Assembly (NCBI GenBank): GCA_020161145.1
Contig: JAIUPQ010000005.1
Span: 62,001-126,000, forward strand
Source of the DNA: Pseudomonadota bacterium
Lineage (GTDB): Bacteria; Pseudomonadota; Gammaproteobacteria; Burkholderiales; Burkholderiaceae_C
Direction of reading: 5' to 3'
Length of the DNA: 64,000 nucleotides
Positions 25,198 to 34,307 of the stretch are shown one piece after another. Numbering within the stretch: the stretch's first letter is position 1; every line of letters starts with the position of its first letter. The position numbers were made by a program, and so were the translations under genes. The notes under the pieces were generated by a model. That model had not been told where the DNA came from. It ran no database searches and saw nothing but the letters and a program-made list of their open reading frames with translations.

Positions 25198-28100
25198 GCG
25201 GCGCTGGCTCGCGCCAGGTGGGCCTCGCCCGGGGTGCGGCGGCGCAGCCGGTCGAGCAGCACGTAGACGGCGGGCGTGGTCAGCAGGGTCAGCACCTGGC
25301 TGGCCAGCAGCCCGCCGACGATGGTCACGCCCAGCGGCTGGCGCAACTCGGCGCCCTGGCCAAAGCCGATGGCCAGCGGCAGCGCCCCCAGGCCGGCGGC
25401 CAGGGTGGTCATCACGATGGGCCGAAAGCGCAGCAGGCAGGCCTCGCGCACGGCCTGGGTGGCGCTCAGGCCGCGTGCGCGCTCGGCATCGAGCGCAAAG
25501 TCGATGATGAGGATGGCGTTCTTCTTGACGATGCCGATCAGCAGAAACACCCCGATCAGCGCCATGATGGAAAACTCCATCTTCAGCGCCAGCAGCGCCA
25601 GCACGGCGCCAAAGCCGGCGCTGGGCAGCGTGGTCAGCACGGTGATGGGGTGGATCAGGCTTTCGTACAAGATGCCCAGCACGATGTAGATGACGACGAT
25701 GGCGGCCACGATCAGCAGCGTCTGCTGCGACTGCGTCTGCTGTGCGGCCGCCGCCGCGCCGGAGAACGCGCCACGCACGCTGTTGGGCATGCCGATGGCA
25801 TCGACAGCGGCCAGCACGGCGGCACGGCCCTGCTCCAGCGAGACGCCGTCGGCCAGGTTGAACGAGAGGGTGTTGGACAACTCGCCGCCGTCGTGCCAGA
25901 CGCCAGTGGGCACGGCGCGTTCGGCAAAGCTGGCAAAGGCCGCCAGCGGCACCAGCGTGGCCGGCGCGGTGGAGATGGCCTGCCCGGTGGACGCATTGCG
26001 CAGCCCGGGGTTGGCGGAGGTGCCTTCGGTGGCCGCGCTGTCGCTGCGGGGCACCCACACGTCGCGCAGCACCACCGGCGAGCGGCTGTGGGCTGGCGCC
26101 CATTCCATCACCACGGCGTACTGGTTGAGGTCGCTGTACATGGTGGCCACCTGGCGCTGGCCGAAGGCGTTGTAGAGCGCGGTGTCCACGGCGCTCAGGC
26201 TCACGCCCAGGCTGGCGGCCTGGTCGCGATCCACCCGCACAAAGGTCTCGACGCCGTTTTCGCTCAGGTCGTCGCCATCCACGTCGGTGAGCAGTGGCTC
26301 GCGCTTCATCTGCTCGGCCAGCTTCAGCGTCCAGGCGTTGAGGTCGGCCTGGTTGTCGCTCTTGAGGGTGTACTGGTAGGTGCTGTTGCTGCTGCGCCCG
26401 CCCATGCGCAGCTCCTGCACCGGGTTCAAAAACACGCGCAGCCCGGTGATGCGGCCCAGCGGCGCGCGCAGCCGGCTGATGACGTCGCGGGTGGCCTCGC
26501 CCTTGGGGCGCTCGCTGGCCGGCTTGAGCGCCATCGACAGAAAGCCGCCGCCCGAGCGCCCGCCACCGGCAAAGGCCACCACCGTGCCCACCGAGGGGTC
26601 GGCACGGATGATGTCCACGGCCTGCTGCAGCTTGTCGGCCATGGCGCTGGACGAAATGCTCTGGTCAGCACGCAGGCCGCCCATGATCTGACCGTTGTCC
26701 TGCTCAGGGAAAAAGCCTTTGGTGATGGCCGCGAACAGGTAGCCGTTGAGCCCGATGACCACCGCCAGCACCGCCACCACCAGCCAGGGCGAGGCCAGTG
26801 CCCAGTCCAGCGTGCGGGCGTAGCCGCCCAGCAGCCGGGTGCCACCCGCCTGCGCCTTGGCCGCCAGCCACCGGCGCAGCCGCCCGGCGGCGCTTTGGCG
26901 CGGTGCGCGGGCCGGTGCCTGGTGGCGCAGCAGCAGCGCGCACAGCATGGGCGTGGTGGTGAGCGAGATGACCAGCGAGATCATCACCGCCGCCGACAGC
27001 GTGACGGCGAACTCGCGAAACAGCCGCCCCACCTGATCGCCCATGAACAGCAGCGGAATGAACACCGCCACCAGCGAGACGCTGATGGTCAGCACCGTGA
27101 AGCCCACCTCGCGGGCGCCGTCCAGCACGGCTTGCAGGCGCGAACGCCCCCGCTCCAGGTGTCGGGCAATGTTTTCAAGCACGACGATGGCGTCGTCGAC
27201 CACGAAGCCGGTGGCCACCGTCAGCGCCATCAGCGTCAGGTTGTTGAGCGAAAAACCCAGCAGGTACATCACGGCGAACGTGCCCAGCAGCGAGGTCACC
27301 GTGGCCACCGCCGGAATCAGCGCCGCCCGCACGGTACCCAGAAACAGGCCCACCACCAGCACCACCAGCCCCACGGCGATGACCAGCGTGATCTCCACCT
27401 CTTTGACCGACGCCCGCACCGAGCCGGTGCGATCGATGGCGGTGTGCAGCGTGATGTCGGGCGGCAGTTGGGCACGCAGCTGCGGCAGCACGGCCTCGAT
27501 GGCGTTGGCGGTGGCGATCAGGTTGGCGTCGGGCTGCTGGGTGATGCTGACGACGACGGCGGGCTCGCCGTTGAACATGCCGCGCGTGCGGGTGTCCTGC
27601 ACGCTGTCGGTGACCTCGGCCACCTGGGCCAGGCGCACCTCCTGGCCGTTGCGCATGGCGACGATGAGGTCGCGGTAGGCCGCCGCGCGCAACCCCGGCG
27701 GCGGGGTCAGCACCTGCAGCGCGCGGCCGTCGGCGCTGCGGCCCACCTCGACCACGCCCTTGGGCCGGTTGGCGTTGTTGGCCTGGATGGCCGCGCGCAC
27801 GTCCTCGGAGGAGATGCCCAGCTCCTGCAGCACGAAGGGGTTGAGCGCCACCCGCACCGCCGGCAGTGAGCCGCCGCCCAGCTCCACGTCGCCCACACCC
27901 TTGATCTGCAGCAGCCGCTGGCTGACGATGTTGCTGACCGCGTCGTAGATCTGGCCCGGCGTGCGCGTCTGGGAGGTCAGCGCCAGAATCAGAAAAGGCT
28001 GCGCCGCCGGGTTGGCCTTGCGGTAGGTGGGGTTGCTGCGCAGGTTGGCGGGCAGGTCGGCCCGCGCGGCGTTGATGGCGGCCTGCACGTCGCGCGCGGC

Positions 28101-28409
28101 GCTGTCGATGTTGCGCTCCAGATCGAACTGCAACACCACGCGCGAGGAGCCGGTGCTGCTGCTGGAGGTCATTTCGTTGACGCCGGCAATGGTGCCCAGC
28201 GTGCGCTCCAGCGGCGTGGCCACGGTGCGCGCCATGTCGGCCGGGCTGGCGCCGGGCAGGTTGGCGCTGACGAAGATGACCGGAAAGTCCACCGCCGGCA
28301 GCCGCGCCACCGGCAGCGCGAAATAGGCCGCGATGCCGGCCAGCGCCAGGCCCAGCGTCAGCAGCACGGTGGCGATGGGCCGCTCGATGAACAGGCGCGA
28401 GAGGTTCAC
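25194..28409 (-). CDS. mdtC: RND multidrug efflux permease, MdtC type
   Basis: Inner-membrane proton-driven pump subunit of 1071 residues with the usual 12-segment RND layout. It opens NLSRLFIERPIATVLLTLGL. It keeps the paired aspartates of membrane helix 4 (VVDDAIVVLENIARH) and the motif near the C-terminus, GIVKKNAILIIDFAL. The GTG start at 28409 overlaps the mdtB stop by 4 bases. The TM4-TM5 loop here is short (about 7 residues between ARH and LQAV), a useful internal control for the expanded loop of the neighbouring mdtB. Confidence 0.93.
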   Translation of the reverse strand: MNLSRLFIERPIATVLLTLGLALAGIAAYFALPVARLPAVDFPVIFVSANLPGASPADMARTVATPLERTLGTIAGVNEMTSSSSTGSSRVVLQFDLERNIDSAARDVQAAINAARADLPANLRSNPTYRKANPAAQPFLILALTSQTRTPGQIYDAVSNIVSQRLLQIKGVGDVELGGGSLPAVRVALNPFVLQELGISSEDVRAAIQANNANRPKGVVEVGRSADGRALQVLTPPPGLRAAAYRDLIVAMRNGQEVRLAQVAEVTDSVQDTRTRGMFNGEPAVVVSITQQPDANLIATANAIEAVLPQLRAQLPPDITLHTAIDRTGSVRASVKEVEITLVIAVGLVVLVVGLFLGTVRAALIPAVATVTSLLGTFAVMYLLGFSLNNLTLMALTVATGFVVDDAIVVLENIARHLERGRSRLQAVLDGAREVGFTVLTISVSLVAVFIPLLFMGDQVGRLFREFAVTLSAAVMISLVISLTTTPMLCALLLRHQAPARAPRQSAAGRLRRWLAAKAQAGGTRLLGGYARTLDWALASPWLVVAVLAVVIGLNGYLFAAITKGFFPEQDNGQIMGGLRADQSISSSAMADKLQQAVDIIRADPSVGTVVAFAGGGRSGGGFLSMALKPASERPKGEATRDVISRLRAPLGRITGLRVFLNPVQELRMGGRSSNSTYQYTLKSDNQADLNAWTLKLAEQMKREPLLTDVDGDDLSENGVETFVRVDRDQAASLGVSLSAVDTALYNAFGQRQVATMYSDLNQYAVVMEWAPAHSRSPVVLRDVWVPRSDSAATEGTSANPGLRNASTGQAISTAPATLVPLAAFASFAERAVPTGVWHDGGELSNTLSFNLADGVSLEQGRAAVLAAVDAIGMPNSVRGAFSGAAAAAQQTQSQQTLLIVAAIVVIYIVLGILYESLIHPITVLTTLPSAGFGAVLALLALKMEFSIMALIGVFLLIGIVKKNAILIIDFALDAERARGLSATQAVREACLLRFRPIVMTTLAAGLGALPLAIGFGQGAELRQPLGVTIVGGLLASQVLTLLTTPAVYVLLDRLRRRTPGEAHLARASAA

Positions 28410-31400
28410 GGCGCCTCCCCGGCCCGCCCGGCACCGGCCGCCGCGCGGCGGCCGGCCAGCCGCTGGCCCAGGCGGTCGAACCACAGGTAGATGACCGGGG
28501 TGGTGAACAGCGTCAGCAGCTGCGACAGCACCAGCCCGCCAAAGATGGCCAGCCCCAGCGGCCGGCGCAGCTCGCCGCCGTCGCCCCAGCTCAGCATCAG
28601 CGGCACGGCGGCGGCCAGCGCGGCCAGCGTGGTCATCAGGATGGGCCGAAAGCGCAGCAGCGCGGCCTCGCGAATGGCCTCCTCGGGCGAGCGCCCCTGC
28701 TGGCGCTCGGCCTCGATGGCGAAGTCGATCATCATGATCGCGTTCTTCTTGACGATGCCGATCAGCAGCACCAGGCCGATGATGCCCACCACGTCCAGCG
28801 CATGGCCGGTGAGCCACAGGGCCAGCAAGGCGCCCACGCCGGCCGAGGGCAGGGTGGACAGGATGGTCAGCGGGTGGACGTAGCTCTCGTAGAGCACGCC
28901 CAGCACGATGTAGACGCAGACCACGGCGGCCAGGATCAGCCACAGCTGGTTGGCCAGCGCGCGCTCGTAGGCACCCGAGGCGCCGGTGAAGCGCAGCGTC
29001 AGCGCCTCGGGCAACCCCTCGGCTGCGGCGGCGGCGCGGATGGCCGTCACCGCCGCGCCCAGCGAGACGCCGGGCGCGGTGTCGAAGCCCACGGTGGCCG
29101 CCGGGTACTGGTTGGCACGCTGCACCTGCAGCGCCGCCGGCTCTTCCACCACCTGGGCAAAACTCGCCAGCGGCGTGGTGCTGCCGTCGCTGGTGCGCAC
29201 CGGCAGGTCGCGCAGGGTGCGCAGGCTGGCGGCGTCGTCGCGCGCCGCCTCCAGGATGACGCGGTACTGGTTGGTCTCGGTGAAGATGGTGGAGACGATG
29301 CGCTGGCCGAAGGCGTTGTACAGCGTGTCGTCGAGCTGACTGGCCGTCACGCCCAGCCGCGCAGCGGTGTCGCGGTCCACCCGCACCATGGCCGCCAGGC
29401 CCGCGCCACCAGCGGCCGTGGTGGCGTGGCGCAGCTCGGGCAGGCTGGTCAGGCGGGCGGCCAGGCGCTGGGCCCAGGCGTTGACCTGGGCGGTGTTCAC
29501 GCCCTCCACGTCGAAGCGGTAGGCGGTGGGGCCGCTGTCGGCGTCGATGGTCAGGTCCTGGGTGGGCTGCAAAAAGAGGGTGACGCCGGCCACCTGGTCG
29601 GCCACCTGCTGGCGCAGCCGCTGCATGATGGTGGCCTCGCTGTCGCCCAGCAGCGTGCGGGGCCGCAGATTGACCACCAGCCGGCCGGCCGCCAGCGTGC
29701 TGTTGTTGGCCGCATCCACCCCCACCACCGAGCTGACCGACTGCACCGCCGCATCGGCCAGCACCACCTGCGCCGCCGCGCCCTGCAGCGCGGCCATGCG
29801 CTCGAACGAGACGGTGCTGGCCGCCTGCACCTGGCCTTGCAGCTGGCCGGTACTCTGGATGGGGAACAGGTCTTTGGGCATGACCCAGTACAGCAACACC
29901 GTGACCACCAGCGTGGCCAGTGCCACCGCCAGCGTGGCGCCCTGGCGTGCCAGCACCCAACCCAGCGCCTGGTCGTAGCGGGTGATGACCGCGTCCAGGC
30001 GCGTCTGGAACCAGCGGCCCAGCCGGCCATGGGCCTGCTCCAGCGGCTCCAGCCAGCGCGCCGACAGCATGGGCACCAGCGTCAGCGACACCAGCGCCGA
30101 AAAGAGGATGGTGATGGCCAGCGTGACGGCGAACTCGCGAAACAGCCGGCCGATGACCTCCTGCATGAACAGCAGCGGAATCAGCACGGCAATCAGCGAG
30201 ACGGTCAGCGAGATGATGGTGAAGCCGATCTGGCCGGCGCCGTCCATGGCGGCTTGGAGGGCGGATTTGCGAGGGAGGTTGTCGTGACCATGAGCCTGCG
30301 CCGGAACATCGCCCGGCATCGCCTGCGCGATGTTTTGGCTACGGCCGGACGCCTGGGCGTCCTTCACGTCGGCTGCGCCGACATGAGCCTGCGCCGGAAC
30401 ATAACCAGGCATCTGGCGATGCCTGGTTATGTTCTCAATCATCACGATGGCGTCGTCGACGACGAAGCCGGTGGCAATGGTCAGCGCCATCAGGCTCAGG
30501 TTGTTGAGTGAATAGCCCAGCAGGTACATGGCGCCTACGGTGCCGATCAGCGAAATGGGCACGGCAACGGAGGCGATCAGCGTGGCGCGCAGGCTGTGCA
30601 GAAACACGAAGATCACCAGCACCACCATGACCACCGCCAGCAGCAATTCCCACTCCACATGCGCGACCGAGGCGCGGATGCCCAGCGTGCGGTCGGACAG
30701 CACCTGCAGCTGCACGCTGCCGGGCAGGCTCTGCTGCAAGGCGGGCAGCTGGGCTTTGATGGCGTCCACCGTGGCGATGACGTTGGCGCCCGGCTGGCGC
30801 TGCACGTTGAGCACGATGGCCGGGTTCAGCGCGGCGGCCGCGTCGGTGCCCGCCTTGATGCCCGCCCACGCGCCCAGACGGTCGTTCTCGGCCCCCACGC
30901 TCACCTGGGCCACCTCTTTGAGTCGCACCGGTGCGCCGTCCACGTAGGCGACGACCAGCTCGCGGTAGTCGTCGATGGTCAGCAACTGGTCGTTGGCGTT
31001 GATGGTGTACTGGCGCAGCGGGCCGTCGAAGCTGCCCTTGGCCGAGCTGGTGTTGCCGCTGCTGATGGCGCTGCTGACCGAGTCCAGCCCCAGGCCCATG
31101 GCCGCCAGCGCCTCCAGATTGCCCTGCACGCGCACGGCGGGGCGCTGGCCGCCGGCCAGCGTGACCAGGCCCACGCCGCCGATCTGGCTGATCTTCAGTG
31201 CCAGCCGCGTGTTGACCATGTTCTGCACCTCGGGCAGCGGCAGGCTGTCCGAGGTGATGGCCAATTGCAGGATGGGCGCGTCGGCCGGGTTGACCTTGGC
31301 GTAGACGGGCGGTGCCGGCAGGTCGGCCGGCAGCAGCGAGTCGGCCGCGTTCATGGCGGCCTGCACCTGCTGCTCGGCGGCATCCATGTTGACGTTGAGC

Positions 31401-31687
31401 GCGAACTGCAGCGTCACCTGCGACACGCCCGCGCCGCTGGTGCTGCTCATGCGCTCCAGCCCCGCCATCTGGCCGAACTGGCGCTCCAGCGGCGCGGTGA
31501 CGGTGCGGCTCATCACGTCGGGGCTGCCGCCGGGGTAGAGGGTCTGCACCTGGATGGTGGGGTAGTCCACCTGCGGCAGCGCCGCCAGCGGCACAAAGCG
31601 CAGCCCCACCAGGCCGGCCAGCACGATGGCCACCATGCACAGCGCCGTGGCCACCGGGCGCAGGATGAAAAGGCGCGAGGCGTTCAT
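28406..31687 (-). CDS. mdtB: RND multidrug efflux permease, MdtB type, with loop insertion
   Basis: Partner of MdtC, 1093 residues. It starts NASRLFILRPVATALCMVAI, has the paired Asp411-Asp412 in helix 4 (VVDDAIVMIENITRH) and ends with an intact second half including GIVKKNAIMMIDFAI. Residues about 424-476, in the cytoplasmic loop after helix 4, are an extra segment rich in Ala, Gln, Pro and His containing the repeated peptide VPAQAH. Against MdtC this loop is about 46 residues longer. The frame is preserved, so the protein may still work. The start at 31687 is 19 bases after mdtA. Confidence 0.92.
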   Translation of the reverse strand: MNASRLFILRPVATALCMVAIVLAGLVGLRFVPLAALPQVDYPTIQVQTLYPGGSPDVMSRTVTAPLERQFGQMAGLERMSSTSGAGVSQVTLQFALNVNMDAAEQQVQAAMNAADSLLPADLPAPPVYAKVNPADAPILQLAITSDSLPLPEVQNMVNTRLALKISQIGGVGLVTLAGGQRPAVRVQGNLEALAAMGLGLDSVSSAISSGNTSSAKGSFDGPLRQYTINANDQLLTIDDYRELVVAYVDGAPVRLKEVAQVSVGAENDRLGAWAGIKAGTDAAAALNPAIVLNVQRQPGANVIATVDAIKAQLPALQQSLPGSVQLQVLSDRTLGIRASVAHVEWELLLAVVMVVLVIFVFLHSLRATLIASVAVPISLIGTVGAMYLLGYSLNNLSLMALTIATGFVVDDAIVMIENITRHRQMPGYVPAQAHVGAADVKDAQASGRSQNIAQAMPGDVPAQAHGHDNLPRKSALQAAMDGAGQIGFTIISLTVSLIAVLIPLLFMQEVIGRLFREFAVTLAITILFSALVSLTLVPMLSARWLEPLEQAHGRLGRWFQTRLDAVITRYDQALGWVLARQGATLAVALATLVVTVLLYWVMPKDLFPIQSTGQLQGQVQAASTVSFERMAALQGAAAQVVLADAAVQSVSSVVGVDAANNSTLAAGRLVVNLRPRTLLGDSEATIMQRLRQQVADQVAGVTLFLQPTQDLTIDADSGPTAYRFDVEGVNTAQVNAWAQRLAARLTSLPELRHATTAAGGAGLAAMVRVDRDTAARLGVTASQLDDTLYNAFGQRIVSTIFTETNQYRVILEAARDDAASLRTLRDLPVRTSDGSTTPLASFAQVVEEPAALQVQRANQYPAATVGFDTAPGVSLGAAVTAIRAAAAAEGLPEALTLRFTGASGAYERALANQLWLILAAVVCVYIVLGVLYESYVHPLTILSTLPSAGVGALLALWLTGHALDVVGIIGLVLLIGIVKKNAIMMIDFAIEAERQQGRSPEEAIREAALLRFRPILMTTLAALAAAVPLMLSWGDGGELRRPLGLAIFGGLVLSQLLTLFTTPVIYLWFDRLGQRLAGRRAAAGAGRAGEAP
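30289..30434. repeat. Hairpin-rich in-frame insertion inside mdtB
   Basis: A chain of inverted repeats embedded in coding sequence. Two identical 21-base direct repeats (30289-30309 and 30382-30402, starting CATGAGCCTGCG) each lead into an inverted repeat. The second is a perfect 16-bp stem, GAACATAACCAGGCAT (30397-30412) against ATGCCTGGTTATGTTC (30419-30434), with a 6-base loop. Between them lie GGACGCC/GGCGTCC and GTCGGC/GCCGAC stems. The insertion adds about 46 codons without breaking the frame. Confidence 0.85.
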
Positions 31688-31706
31688 GCGGGGCGCGCCA
31701 AGGGGT

Positions 31707-32993
31707 TCAGTGGCCGCTGGCGCGGCGGGCGGCGGAGGCTGCAGAGGCGGCGGGCGCGCCGCCACCTGGCGCAGCACCCGCCAACTGCACGCGGCTGCCG
31801 TCCTTGACCCGGTCGCCCCCCTCGGTCACCACCTGCTCGCCGGCCTGCAGGCCGCTGGCGATGAGCACCTGCTCCACCGTGGTCAGGCCGCGCGTGACCG
31901 TGCGCATCTGGGCCACGCGCGCCGGGCTCACCACATAGACGTAGTCGCCCTTGGGCCCGGTGCGCACGGCGGTCACCGGCACCAGCACGCCGGCCGCCGT
32001 GCCCAGTTGCAGCCGCACGTTGACGAACTGGTTGGGGAACAGCTCGCCGCCGGCGTTGGCAAACCGGGCCTTGGCGCGCACCGTGCCGCTGGTGGTGTTG
32101 ATCTGGTTGTCCAGCGTCAGGAAGCTGCCTTCGGCCAGCGGGTGGCCGCGGCCACGGTCCAGCGCCGTCACCGGCAACCGGCTGCGGCGCTGCGCTGCCA
32201 GCACGTCGGGCACGCGGTCCTGCGGCACGGCGAATACCACGTCGGTGGGGGTGATCTGGGTGATGGTGGCAATGCCGGTGGTGCTGCCCGAGCCCACCAG
32301 ATTGCCCACGTCCACCGTGCGCAAGCCGATGCGTCCGGTGATGGGCGCGCGGATGCTGGAGAAGTCCACGTTGAGCTGGGCGGCGCGCTCACTGGCGCGG
32401 TCGGCCTCCACCGTGCCTTCGAGCTGCTGCACCAGCGCCGTCTGGGTGTCCACCTCCTGACGGGCGATGGAGTCCTGCTGCCACAGCCGCTCGTAGCGCG
32501 CCTGCGTCACGCGGGCGGCGGCGAGCTGGGCCTCGTCGCGGGCGCGCTGGCCACGCGCCTGCTCCAGCGCCTGCTGATAGGGCCGCGCATCCAGCCGCGC
32601 CAGCACCTGGCCTTTGCTCACCATCTGGCCTTCGGTGAACAACACCTCGGTCAGCACGCCCGATACCTGCGGCACCAGCGTGGCCGTGGCGGGCGGGGTC
32701 ACCGTGCCCAATGCGTCGATCAGCACCGGCAACTCGCCCGCCGTGGCGCGCGCCGTGCCCACGGTGGTGCTGCCACCGCCACCCGGCCCGCCGCCACCCG
32801 GTCCGCCACCTGGCCCCGGCCCCGGCCCACCGCCGGGCCCGCCACCCGCTGCGCCCGCCGTCGGCGCCTTGGCGCGTTGCACCAGGGAGTAGGCACCGCC
32901 CACCAGGGCGGCCATCAGCAGCAGGGCCACGACGGTGCCGAGCCAGCGTCGGCGGGGAGCGGGGGGTGGGGATGCGGCGTCAGTCATGGGCAT
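31707..32993 (-). CDS. mdtA: Membrane-fusion protein MdtA
   Basis: Periplasmic adaptor of the RND pump, 428 residues. A single N-terminal membrane anchor (about 17-36) is followed by a Gly/Pro-rich linker at about 52-76, unusually low in complexity. Barrel-sandwich and hairpin regions come next (VPQVSGVLTEVLFTEGQMV, then SSIRAPITGRIGLRTVDVG), then a C-terminal membrane-proximal domain and an Ala-rich tail. It is the first pump gene, before mdtB, and lies 99 bp after the ABM-fold lipoprotein gene. The linker length is the only odd feature. Confidence 0.92.
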   Translation of the reverse strand: MPMTDAASPPPAPRRRWLGTVVALLLMAALVGGAYSLVQRAKAPTAGAAGGGPGGGPGPGPGGGPGGGGPGGGGSTTVGTARATAGELPVLIDALGTVTPPATATLVPQVSGVLTEVLFTEGQMVSKGQVLARLDARPYQQALEQARGQRARDEAQLAAARVTQARYERLWQQDSIARQEVDTQTALVQQLEGTVEADRASERAAQLNVDFSSIRAPITGRIGLRTVDVGNLVGSGSTTGIATITQITPTDVVFAVPQDRVPDVLAAQRRSRLPVTALDRGRGHPLAEGSFLTLDNQINTTSGTVRAKARFANAGGELFPNQFVNVRLQLGTAAGVLVPVTAVRTGPKGDYVYVVSPARVAQMRTVTRGLTTVEQVLIASGLQAGEQVVTEGGDRVKDGSRVQLAGAAPGGGAPAASAASAARRASGH

Positions 32994-33092
32994 GGCAGGG
33001 AGGCGGGGCGGCCTGCCATGCGCACGGGCGCACGGCGCCGCCCAGGCGGGCGCATGGTGGCGTGCGCCAGGCGGACGCCGCGCAGGTGGGGG

Positions 33093-33506
33093 TCAGGGCT
33101 TGGCAGGGACGAACACGCCGCCCTGGACGCTGAGAATTTCACCCTGGGTCAGCGTCACGCGGTTGAACGTTTCGCTGGACAGCAGCGTGCCCCAGTCCTT
33201 TTGCTCGCGCCAGCGCGTCACCATGACGAACATCGGCTCGTTCTGCGGCCGCATGTTCTCCAGCAGCGAGCTGTACATCAGGCCCGGCTGCTGACGCGCC
33301 AGCGCCAGCAGCTGATCGGCGGCGGCGCGCACGTCGGCGCGCGTCTTGCCCGGTTTGGCGCCCAGCGACACCACGATGGTGTAGCCCGGCGCATCGGCGG
33401 CTGGCTCCTGGGCCCGCATGTTGGCGCAACCGGTGGCGGTGGCCAGCAGCAGCGCTGCTGCGGCAACGCCCACGGAGGAACGGATGATGGTGCTGCGAGT
33501 CAGCAT
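33093..33506 (-). CDS. Lipoprotein with ABM (antibiotic biosynthesis monooxygenase-like) domain
   Basis: A 137-residue protein. The N-terminal signal has a lipobox-like ATGC, suggesting lipid anchoring. The mature part looks like the dimeric alpha-beta barrel of the ABM superfamily (YTIVVSLGAKPGKTRADVR, ENMRPQNEPMFVMVTRWREQ). Family members include quinol monooxygenases and small heme-degrading proteins; no specific activity can be assigned. The ATG at 33506 has a GGAG site at good spacing. It precedes mdtA in the same direction, so may be the first gene of that operon. Confidence 0.72.
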   Translation of the reverse strand: MLTRSTIIRSSVGVAAAALLLATATGCANMRAQEPAADAPGYTIVVSLGAKPGKTRADVRAAADQLLALARQQPGLMYSSLLENMRPQNEPMFVMVTRWREQKDWGTLLSSETFNRVTLTQGEILSVQGGVFVPAKP

Positions 33507-33675
33507 GGCGGCATCTCCTGGTAAAAGTTCAAGGGGGGAAGAACGCCCCATGATGACATGTCGCCTGCACCTTGCGGACACCTGGCTGACACGTTGCCGA
33601 CACACTTGCGGACGCGGCGGCCCCTGGCAAGGCCAGCTTTTGCGTCGGCGGCCCGTTGCGGGCATGATGAGGACC

Positions 33676-34224
33676 ATGTCCAAGCTCCTCACCTCATGGG
33701 CCGCCGCGCTGCTGCTGGCGGCGCCCGCCGCCCAGGCCGCCCTCGCCGTGGGTGCGGCCGCGCCCTCCTTCACCGTCGAGGCCGCCACCGGCGGCAAAGC
33801 CCATCCCTTCGATCTGGCCGAGGCGCTCAAGCGCGGTCCGGTGGTCGTCTACTTCTATCCCAAGGCCTTCACCAGCGGCTGCACGCTGGAGGCCAAGCAG
33901 TTTGCCGACGCCATGCCGCAGTTCCAGGCGGCCGGGGTCAGTGTCATCGGCCTGTCCACCGACGACATCCCCACCCTCAAGCGCTTCAGCGAGGAAGCCT
34001 GCCGCAGCGCCTTTCCCGTGGGGGCCGACGCGAATGGCGCGGTCATGCGCGCCTACGACGCCAGGCTCGCGGTGCTGCCCAACACGGCCGATCGCATCTC
34101 CTACCTGGTGACGCCCGACGGCCGCGTGGCCGCCGTCCACGAAGCCATGGCGGCCAGTGGCCACGTGCCGGCCATGCTCAAGGCGGCGCAGGGGTGGCGG
34201 GCAAGCCAGCCGAGCCGTCCGTAA
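33676..34224 (+). CDS. Exported peroxiredoxin, PrxQ/Bcp type
   Basis: Thiol peroxidase of 182 residues with a cleavable signal peptide (cleavage near AAQA-AL), so probably periplasmic, unlike cytosolic Bcp. The peroxidatic Cys69 lies in KAFTSGCT. The usual second cysteine five residues later is absent (a lysine). Cys109 in FSEEACRSAFPV matches the resolving position of alpha-3 type PrxQ. The start at 33676 is preceded by GAGG at short spacing; two in-frame ATGs at 33664 and 33667 are alternatives. It is upstream of AbgT on the same strand. Confidence 0.88.
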   Translation: MSKLLTSWAAALLLAAPAAQAALAVGAAAPSFTVEAATGGKAHPFDLAEALKRGPVVVYFYPKAFTSGCTLEAKQFADAMPQFQAAGVSVIGLSTDDIPTLKRFSEEACRSAFPVGADANGAVMRAYDARLAVLPNTADRISYLVTPDGRVAAVHEAMAASGHVPAMLKAAQGWRASQPSRP

Positions 34225-34307
34225 CCGATGGACTGCGGCGTGCGCCGCCGTCCATCCTGAGGAAAGCGCCAAGACGGGCGCAGGGCGGGCATGGCTACCA
34301 TCGCCCC

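Noticed and set aside
25194-29960. A single 1588-codon fusion of mdtC with upstream sequence
   Set aside because: The extra part is the shadow of mdtB. The true mdtC starts at GTG 28409, which overlaps the mdtB stop.
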